NCBI RefSeq assembly: GCF_027595985.1
Contig: NC_073307.1
Location: 121,561,678 to 121,625,677, forward strand
Direction of reading: 5' to 3'
Source: Sorex araneus
Taxonomy: Eukaryota > Chordata > Mammalia > Eulipotyphla > Soricidae
Length of the DNA stretch: 64,000 nucleotides
Shown: positions 11,876 to 22,432 of the stretch, in pieces
Numbering within the stretch: position 1 is the stretch's first letter
How the letters are laid out: every line of letters begins with the position of its first letter
Program-made: the position numbers and the translations under genes
Notes under the pieces: model-generated
The model's database searches: none
The model's input: only the letters and a program-made list of their open reading frames with translations
What the model was told of the DNA's origin: nothing

Positions 11876-13896
11876 TGACATGATAAAAGCAATCCCGTTC
11901 ACAATTGTGCCACAAAAGATCAAGTACCTCAGAATCAGCTTAACTAAGAAGGTAAAGGACTTGCATAATGAAAACTACAAAATTCTACTTCAGGAAATAA
12001 AACATGACACGAGGAAATGGACAGACATCCCCTGCTCATGAATTGGAATAATTAATATTGTCAAAATGGCAGTACTCCCCAAAGCATTGCACAAATTCAA
12101 TGTGATCCCTATAAGGATACCCATGACATCTTCAAAGAAGGAATGGAGCAAACACTCCTGAAATTCATATGAAAAAATAAGCCCCCACGAATAGCTAAAG
12201 CAATTCTTAGGAAAAATAAAATGAAAGGAATTAACCTCCCCAATTTCAAACTTTACTACAAATCGGTAATAATTAAAACACCATGGTACTGGAACAAAGG
12301 CAGAGCCACAAACTAATGGAACAGCATTGAATATTCTGACTCCCCCCCCTAAATATGTGATCATCTTATCTTTTATAGGGGAGCAAGAAGTGTGAAGTGG
12401 ATCAAGGAAAGCATTTTTAACAAATTGTGCTAGCAAAACTGGACAGCTACATGCAAAAAATTGGGCATACATCTCCACCTATCACCATGTACAAAAGTCA
12501 GATCAAAATGGACTAAAGACCTCAACATCAGAGCAGAATCCCTAAGGTACATTGAAGACAAGGTCGGCAAATCCCTCCATGACATTGAAGCCAACGGTAC
12601 TGCAAAGCTGACAAGCCACTGGCCAAGCAAGTAAAAACGGAGATAAATAAATGGGACTATCTCAAACTAAGAAGCTTCTGCAACTCAAAATAAATAGTGA
12701 CCAAAGTACAAAGACCATCTACATAATGGGAAAGTATATTCACCCAATACCCATCCAATAAGGGGTTGATACCAACGATGTACAAGGCACTGATTGAACT
12801 CCACAAGAAGAAAACTGCCAACCCAATCAAAAAATGGGCTTATGAAATGAACAGAAACATTCCCAAAGAAGAAATTCGAATGACTGTGAGGCACATGAGA
12901 AAATGCTCTACATCACTAATCATCAGGGGATACAAATCAAAACAATAATGGGATATCATCTCACACCACAGACACTGGCCCACATCCAAAAAACAAAAGC
13001 AACTGGTGTTGGCATGGATGTGGGGATAGGATTCTCCTTCACTGGTGGTGGGCATGTCAACTGGTTCAGCCCTTTTGGAAAACAGTATGGACACTTCTCA
13101 AAAAATTAGAAATTGAGCTCCCATTTGACTCAGCAATACCACTCCTGGGAATATATCCCGGAGAAGCAAAAAGGTATAGTAGAAATGACATTTGCATTTG
13201 TATGTTCATTGCAGCACTGTTTACAAGAACCAAAATCTGGAAAAAACGGAGTGCTCAAAAACAGATGAATGGTTAAAAAATCTTTGGTACATCTACATAA
13301 TGGAATACTATGCAGCTGTTAGAAAAGACTAAGTCATGAAATTTGCATATAAGTGAATCAACATGGAAAGCATCATGTTGAGTGAAATGAGTCAGAAAGA
13401 GAGAGAGAGACATAGAAAGATCATATTCGTATGTGGAATATAAAGTAGCAGAACGGGACACCAACACCCAAGAGTAGTAGTGATAAGAACTAGGAGGACT
13501 GCCACACAGCTTAGAAACTGGCCTCACATGCTGGGGGATAAGACAGCAGAGATAGAGAAGGGAACTCCTAGTAGAGAATGTTGGGAGGACCCACTCGGAT
13601 TGAAAGCTGTGTACCAAAAGTATACTACAGACCGAACATGGTGGATACTCGATACCTCTATTGCAAAGTACAACATCCAATAAGAGAGAAAACAAAAGGG
13701 ATGCCCTGCTTCAGAGGCAGGTTGTGGGTTGGGGGTTGGGGTGGGGTTGGTGGGAGGGATACTGAAAACATTGGTGGAGGAGAATGGGCACTGGTGGAGA
13801 TATATAAATGAAATGCAAATATGAATGTCCACAAGTTTGCAACTAGCTCATGGTGATTCACTAATAAAAATTTTTTAAAAATAACAAAATTTTAAA
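11876..13896 (+). mobile_element. 5'-truncated old L1, plus strand
   Basis: It begins abruptly inside ORF2 downstream of the reverse-transcriptase core ([19 protein letters not shown] coding) and runs through the ORF2 C-terminus and the 3'UTR (g-rich gggttggggtggggttggtgg near 13730). It ends at gtgattcactaataaaaatttt. Stops and frameshifts are frequent; the longest fragments are at 11802-12041 and 12766-12948. It is more decayed than its head-to-head neighbour at 5975-11875, so it is probably older. Confidence 0.9.
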
Positions 13897-13986
13897 AAAA
13901 CAGTATGAAGTCTCTCAATGAAGACATTACTGGTACCCTCTCAAGCAAATCGATGAACAATGGAATCACAGTGCTACAGTGGTATA
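13897..13986 (+). mobile_element. Type-2 SINE, 3' fragment
   Basis: It keeps only the 3' part of the type-2 SINE: aagtctctcaatgaagacattactgg, the caaatcgatgaacaatgg segment, then the cacagtgctacagtgg tail. The tRNA-like head is absent. It follows directly on the L1 3' end. Confidence 0.75.
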
Positions 13987-14305
13987 AAATAATATTAATA
14001 ATACATTAGGGGGATTTAGTGAAGTGGACTGTAGGTAGCTATTGTTTCTCCATTAACAACTTGCAGCATATGGAGGATTTATAAAACAAGAGATTGACAA
14101 CTCATGAAATTTCTCCGGTATTCTGCCCCTTCCTTGAGTGACCAGTAGTGAGAGTTGCGAGGGCCAACTCAGAATCAAAAGCAAGTTGGGTAATGGCAGA
14201 AAATAAGACCTAATGGAAGCCTAACCTACTTTAAAATCTTTTTCAGGACTGGCCTAGATAATAAACTAACAAGTGTAAAATACATAATTTCATAAACAAT
14301 AAAAA
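13987..14305. other. Intergenic sequence, nothing recognised
   Basis: Unique-looking AT-rich sequence between repeat fragments. I find no open frame, RNA or repeat family that I can support. Confidence 0.6.
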
Positions 14306-14777
14306 AAAATGATACTCACCATGACCATCCACTCATAAGCAAATTTCATGACTTAATCTTTTCTGGAGCGATAGCACAGTGGTTGGTCATTCGCCTTTCA
14401 CGCGGCTGACCCGAGTTTGATTCCTCTGTCCCTCTCGGAGAGCCCGGCAAGCTACCAAGAGTATTCAGCCCGCGCGGCAGAGCCTGGCAAGCTATCCGTG
14501 CGTACTGGATATGCCAAAAACAGTAACAATAAGTCTCTCAATGAGAGACATTACTGGTGCCCGCTCGAACAAATCGATGAGCAACGGGATAGCAGTGACA
14601 GTGACAGTAATCTTTTCTAACAGCTGCGTAGTATTCCATTGTGTAGATATACCAACGTTTCTTTAATCAGTCATCTGTTCTTTGGCACTTGGGTTGTTTC
14701 CAGATTCTGGCTATTATGAACAGTGCTACAAAGAACATACAGGTATAGATGTCTTTTCTACTGTACTTTTTTGCACC
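14306..14777 (-). mobile_element. L1 ORF2 C-terminal / 3' fragment, minus strand, split by a SINE
   Basis: Both sides of the SINE at 14363-14607 match the minus-strand L1 seen at about 6530-6730 (left: catgacttaatcttttct; right: cagctgcgtagtattcca through to the gatgtcttttctactgtac part). It is a fragment only, without ORFs. Confidence 0.85.
14363..14607 (+). mobile_element. Type-2 SINE (tRNA head, RTE-like tail)
   Basis: It starts with the tRNA-like head (ctggagcgatagcacagtgg; B-box-like gagtttgattc) and continues with the body (tccctctcggagagcccggc). It ends with the tail actggtgcccgctcgaacaa and gacagtgacagt. The flanking duplication taatcttttc occurs at 14354 and 14608, so it jumped into an existing L1. 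Type 2 lacks a poly(A) tail. Confidence 0.93.
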
Positions 14778-15214
14778 CTCTAATACTTTATTTTTATGGA
14801 TCACTTTTATAGTTTGTTACTAGAGAAGTTTCTCTGATCATGCACAGCACCGAAACCATGAGAAGGAGTCAGAGTATTCTCTCCTGAGCGTGAAGCCGAG
14901 TCTAGGTGCTGCTTCTGCAACTGCCTTTGACCATTGATGGCCGTTCTTCTCTTCCTTTGGAAGAGTGATAGAGAGAGGATAGAGTCTGAGTGGTTTTGTG
15001 AAAAAAAGAATACTAAACTTTATTAAAAGTGTGTGAATCATACAGGTAAGGAGTTGATAGCTAAAATATATAAAAATCTCATAAAACTCAATATCAAAAC
15101 AATCTTGAATCAATCCCAAAATGGAAGAGTTGAATTGGCTACTTCAAAGAGCAATGACAATTTTCAAGGAAACTGAAAATAGTTTTGTTAGTTTCTTTTC
15201 TAAAATGAAAAGGT
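14778..15214. other. Mostly unrecognised; short old L1 piece
   Basis: About 15045-15125 reads like old plus-strand L1 ORF2 sequence (gatagctaaaatatataaaa, then actcaatatcaaaacaa). The rest is not assigned. The open frame at 14838-15119 on the minus strand has no recognisable domain, and I do not treat it as a gene. Confidence 0.45.
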
Positions 15215-15216
15215 AG

Positions 15217-15640
15217 AGACCCTCTGCTCTTAAAGACTATGATCCAAGAGGTCTCCTAACCCATTTTGGCACCCAGAGAGGCTTCTTACAGAATGCATCT
15301 AGACTGTGAGCTGACTATGACTGTGTGCCGCCCGGGGAGGGATTTTCCCTCTCCACCCTGGTTTTCTGCATGGAAAATGGCGGCGGTGGCATCATCCACG
15401 TGGCAAGAGCCACCCCCTAAAACTTCCACCCAGAGGTAGGTACTTTGCAATGTTGTGGCTCATAGGCGATCATGGGAAGGGGGTGGTACTGGCATGCCGT
15501 AGGCCCAGATAAGATCCGGAGCTGCTGCTCAGGAAACAGACCCTCTGCTCCTAAAGACTATGATCCAAGAGGTCTCCTAACCCATTTTGGCACCCACAGC
15601 AGATTCTTACAGAAATTCATCTAGACTCTTAACTGTACTA
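15217..15640 (+). repeat. Paired direct repeats flanking a GC-rich core with a YY1-like site
   Basis: About 100 bases starting at 15217 (gaccctctgctcttaaagac) recur at 15537 with few changes, a period of about 320 bases. The spacer is GC-rich and holds aaaatggcggc at 15374-15384, which matches the YY1 binding consensus. The end of the second copy resembles a segment in the 5'UTR of the L1 at 24910, where a similar period (about 329) is seen. The best reading is an orphan L1 5'UTR with two monomers. A short LTR-like or other promoter repeat is the alternative. Confidence 0.55.
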
Positions 15641-16119
15641 AAATATCAGAAATCCAAAACCGAACTCATAGAATCTTCATTCTCATCAATGAAAAGAAAT
15701 TATTAAATAATGCCTTTTCAGCAGGAAAAAATTATACATATTCCCAATTTATTAATTTGCTAATAACTATAACTGCTTTAATGACCTTAGCCCAACTTTT
15801 CCATTTCTGAGAAAAGATGACATTGAGTGGCAGAAGAACTCTGCTATTTTCCAGGGTAAATAAAAATTAAAGCAGCAAAAAAAAAAAATGAAAAGGTAAA
15901 GTTTCTGTTTGGACTAAGTAGTTCTGAAAGCAAGAAGAATAAAGAGGTTGCATCATAAAAATTGACTTGAGAATGTAGTACAAATATAGTAATTAAAAAA
16001 TGGTTTGGGGACAAAACCTCACAAAAGATTAGTGGGTTAAAATTAAGACCCAGAATTATATTTATACGTATATGTGAGCATCTAACAATTATCTTATATA
16101 TCATAGGTTTTACAGTACC
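15641..16119. other. Intergenic sequence, nothing recognised
   Basis: AT-rich sequence with a short A-run at about 15879. The minus-strand frame 15844-16143 has no recognisable motif and runs into repeat sequence. I recognise no gene or repeat. Confidence 0.5.
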
Positions 16120-17735
16120 ATGATCACTTGTATCACTTACCATCCCATTGATCTTTGATATGCTTTAGCGGGCTCCAGTAACATCTCCATTCATCCCTGT
16201 CACATGCTGCTGTAGCCCATTGATATCTGCTCACTCCAGGAACACGAAGAGCCTCAAACCGTTCATTCAGGGTTTTGACAAAGAAGTCAGACCATGTCTT
16301 TGGTGGGAGGCCACAAGGTCTTTTGATGTTTGTGCAATCTAGTGGTAACATATCTAGTCCAGTGGTCATCTCTGAATCGTATTACGTCTCCAGCTCATCT
16401 GATTTTTGACACCTTGGCAAACCAGACAGAGTCCCTGATTCTTGACAGTAGAAGAAGGTCGGAACACCAGACTCCTTTTGTTACTTTAGTGAAATGTGAT
16501 ACTCCAAGCATAGCTCTTTCAATTCCTCTTTGGGATACCTGAACAGCGTTCTCATCCTGTCTTCGTAGGACCCAAGTGTATGAGGCATATGTTAGTGCAG
16601 GAAGAATGGTGGAGTTGAAAAGATGTGCCTGGGGCCGTAGGGTCTTCGTCCTCTTAACCACTTTTTCCATGCTCTTGAATGCGTTCCACATTGCTTACTT
16701 CCTCCTGCGCAGTTCTGGTGCCAAGTCATTCCTCAAGCTGTGTTCTCGACCCAGATTCACATGCTGCTGCTTTTGGAGATGTTCATTCCATTGAGAGCAA
16801 ATGGAATGTCAGGGACTAGTTCGTTTTTCATGAACATTATTTTGCTGAGATAAAGCTGCAGTCCGACCTTTCCACACTCGCGGTTGAAGTCGGCCAGCAT
16901 TTGTGTTGCTTTGCTTATGTTTGGTGTTATGAGAACGATGTCATCAGTGAAGCAGAGGTGATGTAGTTGCTGATAATCTATCTTCACTCCCATCCGTTCC
17001 CATTCCAGTCATTGCATGACATTCTCGAGGGTGGCACTGAAGAGTTTCTGTGAAATAGTATCACCCTGCCAAATCCCTCTCTTTAAGTCAATGATCACTT
17101 CCTTGTAGAATGGTGAGATCCCACTGTTGAATCCATAATACATCTCGCGGAGGATCTTGATGTACTGAGATTGAACACCCTGTTTGGCTAGGGCTTCAAT
17201 GACCACTTCAGTCTCAACGGAATCAAAGGCCTTCTTTAAATCGGTGAACGTTAGACAGAGCGGCATCTTGAACTCTCGCGAAACTTCAATGAGCTTGGTC
17301 ACTGTGTGGACATGGTCGATCGTACTGAATCCTTTTCAGAACCTGGCTTGCTCGCATGGTTGTCCTTCATCTAGTGTTCTGCCTGTTCTATTCAGGAGGA
17401 TTTGAGTGAACAACTCGTAGATGACGGAAAACAGACAGATTGGGCGATAGATAGTTGCCAATGTCGTGAATGTCCCTCTTCTTGTACAGCAGAACGGTCC
17501 TGCTGGTTTTCCATTGGGACAGAATCTTGCGTACAGACAGGTAGCAGGTGAAGAGCTGAGCCAGAGTATTGATGAGTACTGGTGCAGACTCTTCAGGTGT
17601 TCGGGTCTGACCTTGTCTGGACCAGGTGCTGTATGCATCTTTATTGACGGAGTGGCCACTGTCACACTTTGGGATACTTTCAGGACACTCAGGTTGAACC
17701 TCGTGCATGAGTGAAGCCCCACAGAACCATGTAAA
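16120..17735 (-). pseudogene. RTE-clade LINE: reverse transcriptase and 3' end, minus strand
   Basis: Reading on the minus strand, a reverse-transcriptase domain of the RTE type (the clade that includes BovB) spans frames 17722-17336, 17302-17009, 16993-16757 and 16691-16395. A final piece runs 16369-16133. Visible motifs are APGPD-K-RPEHLK, TSRTVLLYKK, motif A LTFTDLKKAFDSVE, motif B KRGIWQGDTIS, and motif C LHHLCFTDDIVLI, where the usual FADD reads FTDD but both aspartates remain. Frameshifts and stops separate the pieces, so it is dead. The endonuclease half lies inverted at 18012-19745. The last 60 or so bases (16141-16195) match the tail of the type-2 SINE. Confidence 0.9.
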
Positions 17736-17973
17736 GCAGAACCTTGCGACTTTGGACTCCAGACTCAATGAAACCTGGAAAGAAGATCCTCTGTCTGCCT
17801 TCTCCAATCCCGGGCGCCCCACCCCAGGGATCAAACCCAGATGACCCACCCTAAAGATGCCAGATAAATACCTCACCAGCAGACCTCCACTAATTCCACT
17901 ACCTAGCCACTGCCATGCTCCAGGCCACTTTTCCGACACAGCATAAGAAACTTAATACCCATTTTCCATAATT
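17736..17973 (-). mobile_element. Possible tRNA-derived SINE remnant
   Basis: On the minus strand a B-box-like gggtttgatccctgg lies at about 17820-17838, after a head-like stretch, which suggests another tRNA-derived SINE. The family is not the common one in this window. It fills the gap between the two inverted halves of the RTE LINE. It could instead be part of the RTE 5' region. Confidence 0.35.
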
Positions 17974-18011
17974 TTCACACCATATTTGATGGGTTTCAAA
18001 TATGGTGTGAA
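17974..18011. repeat. Perfect 16-bp inverted repeat (hairpin)
   Basis: The arms ttcacaccatatttga (17974-17989) and tcaaatatggtgtgaa (17996-18011) are exact reverse complements around a 6-base loop (tgggtt). It sits at the turning point between the minus-strand and plus-strand RTE halves. Confidence 0.9.
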
Positions 18012-19745
18012 CCATGGGAACACCTCTATATGTGATAGGGGGCCGCCCTAAAAGCCTCCATCCATCCCTCTCAGAGACACCGGCAAGCTACCGAGAGTAC
18101 CCACCCAATGGCAGAGCCTGGCAAGCTACCCATGGCATATTCGATATGCCAAAAACAGTAACAACAATGGGCCTCATTTGCCTGACACCGAAAAAGCCCC
18201 CAATACAGCAGCGGCAGCATTAAGAAGGACGAACAAGGAGAGGCTGATAAAATCTCAGGGACGAACTAGACTGCCAAAACAAAGAAAGACTAAAATGACT
18301 GTCTATACTTTCAATGCAGGTATGCTGGCATTGGAAACATCCATTGAGAACCTGATGGTGCAAGCGCAGAAGATCAAGTATGACATCATTGGTCTGACCA
18401 AAGCGAGAATACATCAATCACATCACGCCATTTTTTTTTTTTGCTTTTTGGGTCACACCCGGGGATGCACAGGGGTTACTCCTGGCTCTGCACTCAGGAA
18501 TCACCCCTGGCGGTGCTCAGGGGACCATATGGGATGCTGGGATTTGAACCCGGGTCGGCCGCGTGCAAGGCAAACGCCCTACCCGCTGTGCTATCGCTCC
18601 AGCCCCATCATCACGCCATTTTTGACACTGGAGAAGAACTCTTCCTCAGAACATGAGACAACAGAGGTGTTGGTGGCATCAGTCTCCTTGTCAACACAAA
18701 CTTAGCCATGCACATTTATTCATTCAAATGCCTAACAACCTGAATCAGATGATTACACTTGAATAGATGTGGCTCACTATCGGCAATTTCTATCTTCGTT
18801 GTCTATGCATCAACATCCAACTACAATGAAGAAGAAATTGAGAAGCTCTACATGGAGCTGGAGAAGTTCTATAAAGAAGACCACACCTTCTACAAGATCA
18901 TTGTTGGTGATTTTAATGCCAAGATAGGACTGAGAAGGTCCACTGAAGAACTCCACATAAGGACCCTTGACCTAGAATGGAGCAGACAGGTTGAGAGACT
19001 GTCTGAGTTCATCATGTCGACAAAGACCATACATGATAACACACAGTTCCAGGAGGCCGAATACAAATGTTGGACATGGGAGTCTTCTGGTGGACAGTTC
19101 CACAATGAAATTGACCACATCATATTCAATTGAAGATTTTTCCTGACTCACGTCGCTGTTGTCCAAAAATTCCAAATGAAATCGAAACACTGTCTCCTTC
19201 ATGTAAAATTCTACCTCACAGAGCGGTGAGAAAGGTCTGCAAAGTTTAAGTTTAAGATGAGAACTCCCAGAATGACCACCAACTGGGAGTTCTTTGGCAG
19301 TATTGCGGCAATGTGGGAAGATGGCCGTCCTTGACAACATTGACAAGGAATATGATGCACTGGTTCAGCACCACCTTGACTGTGTGGAGAGTGCCAAGAG
19401 TGGTAAAGCCAAAAAGAGATGCCTGTCTTCGGAAACTCTCAAGCTCATTCACCAATGTGGTTTGGCATGATCCTCAGGCAACCACGAGGTAATGTCCAAA
19501 CTCGCAAACCTGTGCAGTGAAACGATAAAGGAAAATCTCAGAGAGAGAAGAGCAGCAGTGTTGGCCAATGCGGCAAAAGCTGGGAAAAGTATTCACAATG
19601 CTTGCCTGTCCTTCACCAACTACAAGACCAAGATGACTGCCCTCCGACGTCCTGATGGATCTATCACATCTTCCAGAAGTGCAATGGAGAGGATTATTCA
19701 CAAATTCTACTCGGATCTCTTTGATAGGCTTCATTATGTACTGAA
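18012..19745 (+). pseudogene. RTE-clade LINE: 5' region and endonuclease half, plus strand
   Basis: From about 18042 the sequence matches the body of the type-2 SINE (aagctaccgagagtaccc ... gatatgccaaaaacagtaac). It then continues into RTE coding at about 18170. Endonuclease-domain coding follows: MTVYTFNAG and IKYDIIGLTKARI before the SINE at 18431, then FVVYASTSNYNEEE, KIIVGDFNAKIG (catalytic DFN motif) and EIDHIIFN at about 18790-19130. A linker region runs to SRSAMERIIHKFYSDLFD at about 19670-19730. There the homology stops, close to where the inverted half at 17735 begins. Stops, indels and a SINE insertion break it. Confidence 0.88.
18431..18606 (-). mobile_element. Type-1 SINE (tRNA head, A-rich tail), minus strand
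   Basis: A nearly intact copy: poly(T), tttgggtcacacccgggg, the body, then the reversed head ctgtgctatcgctccagccc. The target duplication catcacgccattttt is at 18421-18435 and 18609-18623. It interrupts the RTE endonuclease coding, so it is younger than that LINE. Confidence 0.95.
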
Positions 19746-20314
19746 TTCCATTATTTATGAGAGTTTATAGAGAGATGATGTTTTGAGTTTTTAATAGGCA
19801 TTTTTATAAAGGAATGCTACAGAAGAAAGTCAGATAATTGCAAAGTACTTTTACACTGAGTTGTTTGGGATTAAACTGCAGATGCTTATATGAATTCCAA
19901 TTTGGGAATAGATGGCAAGATTATTTGAATAATAATGACTTGTTTAAAGCTATTCAAGATAAAATGTTTCTGGACTACATTAGAAAAATTAGACTAGTAG
20001 TTAAAACTGTGGTGACAGTAAGAAGGTCACTGGAAAGCTGCATAGTGGGCCTTTTTTATGACGGAATAATGTCTGGTGACTGAAACATTATGGAAAAGGT
20101 GGTGTGTAAGAAAAACTCCCAGATAGAAATGTAACCCTACTACTCCATACCTGAGCAATTAAAAAATTGAAACTAATGAAAAAGAGTAAAACATTAATTT
20201 ATTGCAGTCATTTTCACATAGAGAATAGGAAACAGAAGCACCTACTGTTTGATGGATAAGTCACGTGTTTCACAAAAACTACTCTACGGTGCTCCTTAAA
20301 TAGATTGTGTCTGA
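19746..20314. other. Intergenic sequence, nothing recognised
   Basis: AT-rich and without a recognisable gene. The plus frame 19838-20083 has no domain that I know. A stretch near 19885-19905 (gaattccaatttgggaatag) faintly resembles the module B and C text near 43235, too short to count. Confidence 0.5.
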
Positions 20315-20333
20315 ATGTTTCTTTCTTTCTTTT

Positions 20334-20408
<75 letters not shown>

Positions 20409-20429
20409 CTCTCTCTTTCTTTCTTTCTC

Positions 20430-20521
<92 letters not shown>

Positions 20522-20522
20522 T
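20315..20522. repeat. (TTTC)n microsatellite, about 205 bases
   Basis: A long uninterrupted TTTC array with two short CTCTCT interruptions near 20407-20430. All three plus frames and the minus frames are open through it and give low-complexity Phe/Leu/Ser or Lys/Glu/Arg products, which are artefacts of the repeat. Confidence 0.99.
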
Positions 20523-21550
20523 TTTCCTTTTTCCTCCCCCCCGAATGTTTTTCTTTAACCCTGTCAAATCACTTACACGTCAGAATGAAATATATCTAAA
20601 GATAAGGGAGAGAAAGAAGTCAAAAATATTCATCAAGATCCCAGGAAGAATATCACAGTTTGGGGTTTTGCTTTTGTTAGATAAAACAATTACAGAAGGT
20701 AAAGAGAAGAAAGAAAAGTATGAAGGAGAAAAATTGCTGTGAGCAGAAGCAGAAGATTCATGTGGGGGGACACTGAGTGGAAAGAAGTAAACTAGGAGAA
20801 AACTGGGTGTTATCAGAAATCTCTTGAGTAGTCAAAGCATGAGCCCTTTTCTTCTGAGAAAAGGTAGTCATTTCCCAAAAAAGGGGAAATTTCACATCAC
20901 ATGACGCCTCCCAGTTCAAAGAGTTTTTAATCTCTCTAGAGCCGAGAGGACTGAATTAACCATCAAGTGTCTCTTGGTTCTGCTATTCATGGTAGCCTGT
21001 GTGGAAATGGAGTAAAACCATAAGCTGTCTATCAGGGAACCTGTGCTTTTTATCCATGAAGCTGAACAATAGAGGAAGTTAAAATTGGTGGTTGTCTATT
21101 CCAAAAGCAATTAAAATATGCATAATCTTCTGTTCTTATCATCAAACCCCATTTGATATAGATGTATCCTATACCTATTATCCATCCAGGGAGAGAAATC
21201 TGACCCCCTGGACATTCATTACTTCTGACCCTGATGAATTCTGAAATTGGAGACACTGACAGGAGTGAGTTGACAACCCCTCCTTGTGAGGTTGTGAGTT
21301 GACAGAAACAGTGATGATCTTCCTGAAGACATAGCTTCTCTGGTGTGTTTTCCTACACTCATAGCTACTCCCAACAACTACAACCAGAAATACAGCCATG
21401 ATCCTTTATCAGTTTTGTTTACCTATGCTGCTTTTATCTTTTAAGTATACTGAAATCACAGTTCTTTGCTATTAACTTAATTAACAAGTTGTGATTACCA
21501 TTCCGTGAAAATTTACCTAAACCTCCCCTGTTAATAAAATTTTCTTTGAT
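20523..21550. other. Intergenic sequence, nothing recognised
   Basis: No conserved gene, RNA or repeat that I can support. Minus-strand frames at 21050-21256 and 21178-21399 are short and lack recognisable domains. Confidence 0.5.
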
Positions 21551-21812
21551 GGGGCTGGAGCGGGCTGGAGTGATAGCACAGTGGTAGGGCATTTGCCTTT
21601 CATACAGCTGACCCGTGTTTGGTTCCTCCATCCCTCTCGAAGAGTCCAGCAAGCTACCGAGAGTATAACACCTGCATGGCAGAGCCTGGCAAGCTACCCA
21701 TGGTGTATTGGATATGCCCAAAACAGTAACAATAAGTATCACAATGAGAGACATTACTGGTGCCCGCTCGAACAAATCGATGAGCAATGGGATGACAGTG
21801 ACAGTGACAGTG
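21551..21812 (+). mobile_element. Type-2 SINE with duplicated head start
   Basis: It begins ggggctggagcgggctggag, so the first dozen bases of the tRNA-like head are repeated. A complete body and RTE-like tail follow (actggtgcccgctcgaacaa, then gacagtgacagtgacagtga). A type-1 SINE follows immediately. Confidence 0.93.
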
Positions 21813-21978
21813 AGACTGGAGCGATAGTACAGCAGGTAGGGCATTTACCTTGCACATAGCCACCTTGGGTTCGATTCCCAGCATCCATATGGTCCCCAGA
21901 GTACCACCAGGAGTAATTACTGAGTGCATGAGCCAGGAATAACCCCTGTTTATCACCAGGTGTGACTAAAAAACAAAC
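21813..21978 (+). mobile_element. Type-1 SINE, tandem after a type-2 SINE
   Basis: Head gactggagcgatagtacagc, B-box ggttcgattccc, body accaccaggagtaatt, end caggtgtgactaaaaaacaa with an A-rich tail. It starts at the last base of the preceding SINE tail. Confidence 0.92.
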
Positions 21979-22030
21979 AAACGAAATTTCCTTGACCAAA
22001 TTCTTCTTAAGTCATTCTATTTTAGGTTAA

Positions 22031-22070
22031 GTGTGTGTATGTGTGTATATGTGTGTATGTGAGAGTGTAA
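22031..22070. repeat. Short (GT)n / GTGTAT microsatellite
   Basis: About 40 bases of alternating gt with periodic at (gtgtgtgtatgtgtgtatat). Confidence 0.9.
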
Positions 22071-22374
22071 GAAAAAGAACTTTTCCATGGTAAAACAGAG
22101 GACAAGATTATTCACCACAATTTTGGCAATGGATACATATATTTAGATTCCTCTGCTACTAAATCAGTAAAACAACATAATTCTTCCCAAGACAGTAAAT
22201 TTGAATGGGGTGGAGGACAGAATGGGAAGAAATTACAGTGATAGCAAACAGTCTTGCTTTTCTTCTTAGAAACTCAGTTAAGTCTACCAGCCATCAAAAG
22301 CACAAATGTGACTTGGGAATAAAGCTGATAAAACATATCTTTCCTTCATTCTTCCTTAGAAGTAAGAAATTGTC

Positions 22375-22432
22375 GGGGCTGGAGGGATAGCACAGCGGGT
22401 AGGGCATATACCTTGCCCTTGCCCTGAAGCAG
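22375..22432 (+). mobile_element. SINE head fragment
   Basis: Only the tRNA-like head is present (ggggctggagggatagcaca, then gggtagggcatataccttgc); the sequence after it is not SINE body. The type cannot be told. Confidence 0.8.

Noticed and set aside
17388-17939. 183-codon minus-strand frame as a novel gene
   Set aside because: Its 3' two-thirds is RTE reverse-transcriptase sequence in a shifted frame; the start is SINE-like repeat.
20214-20742. Open frames of 83-145 codons in four frames, rich in Phe/Leu/Ser or Lys/Glu/Arg
   Set aside because: They are translations of the (TTTC)n microsatellite, which lacks stops in these frames.
22375-22432. tRNA gene candidates from A-box and B-box-like motifs in many places
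   Set aside because: These are SINE heads. They are repeated many times with a SINE body and tail and do not fold to a complete tRNA with an acceptor stem.
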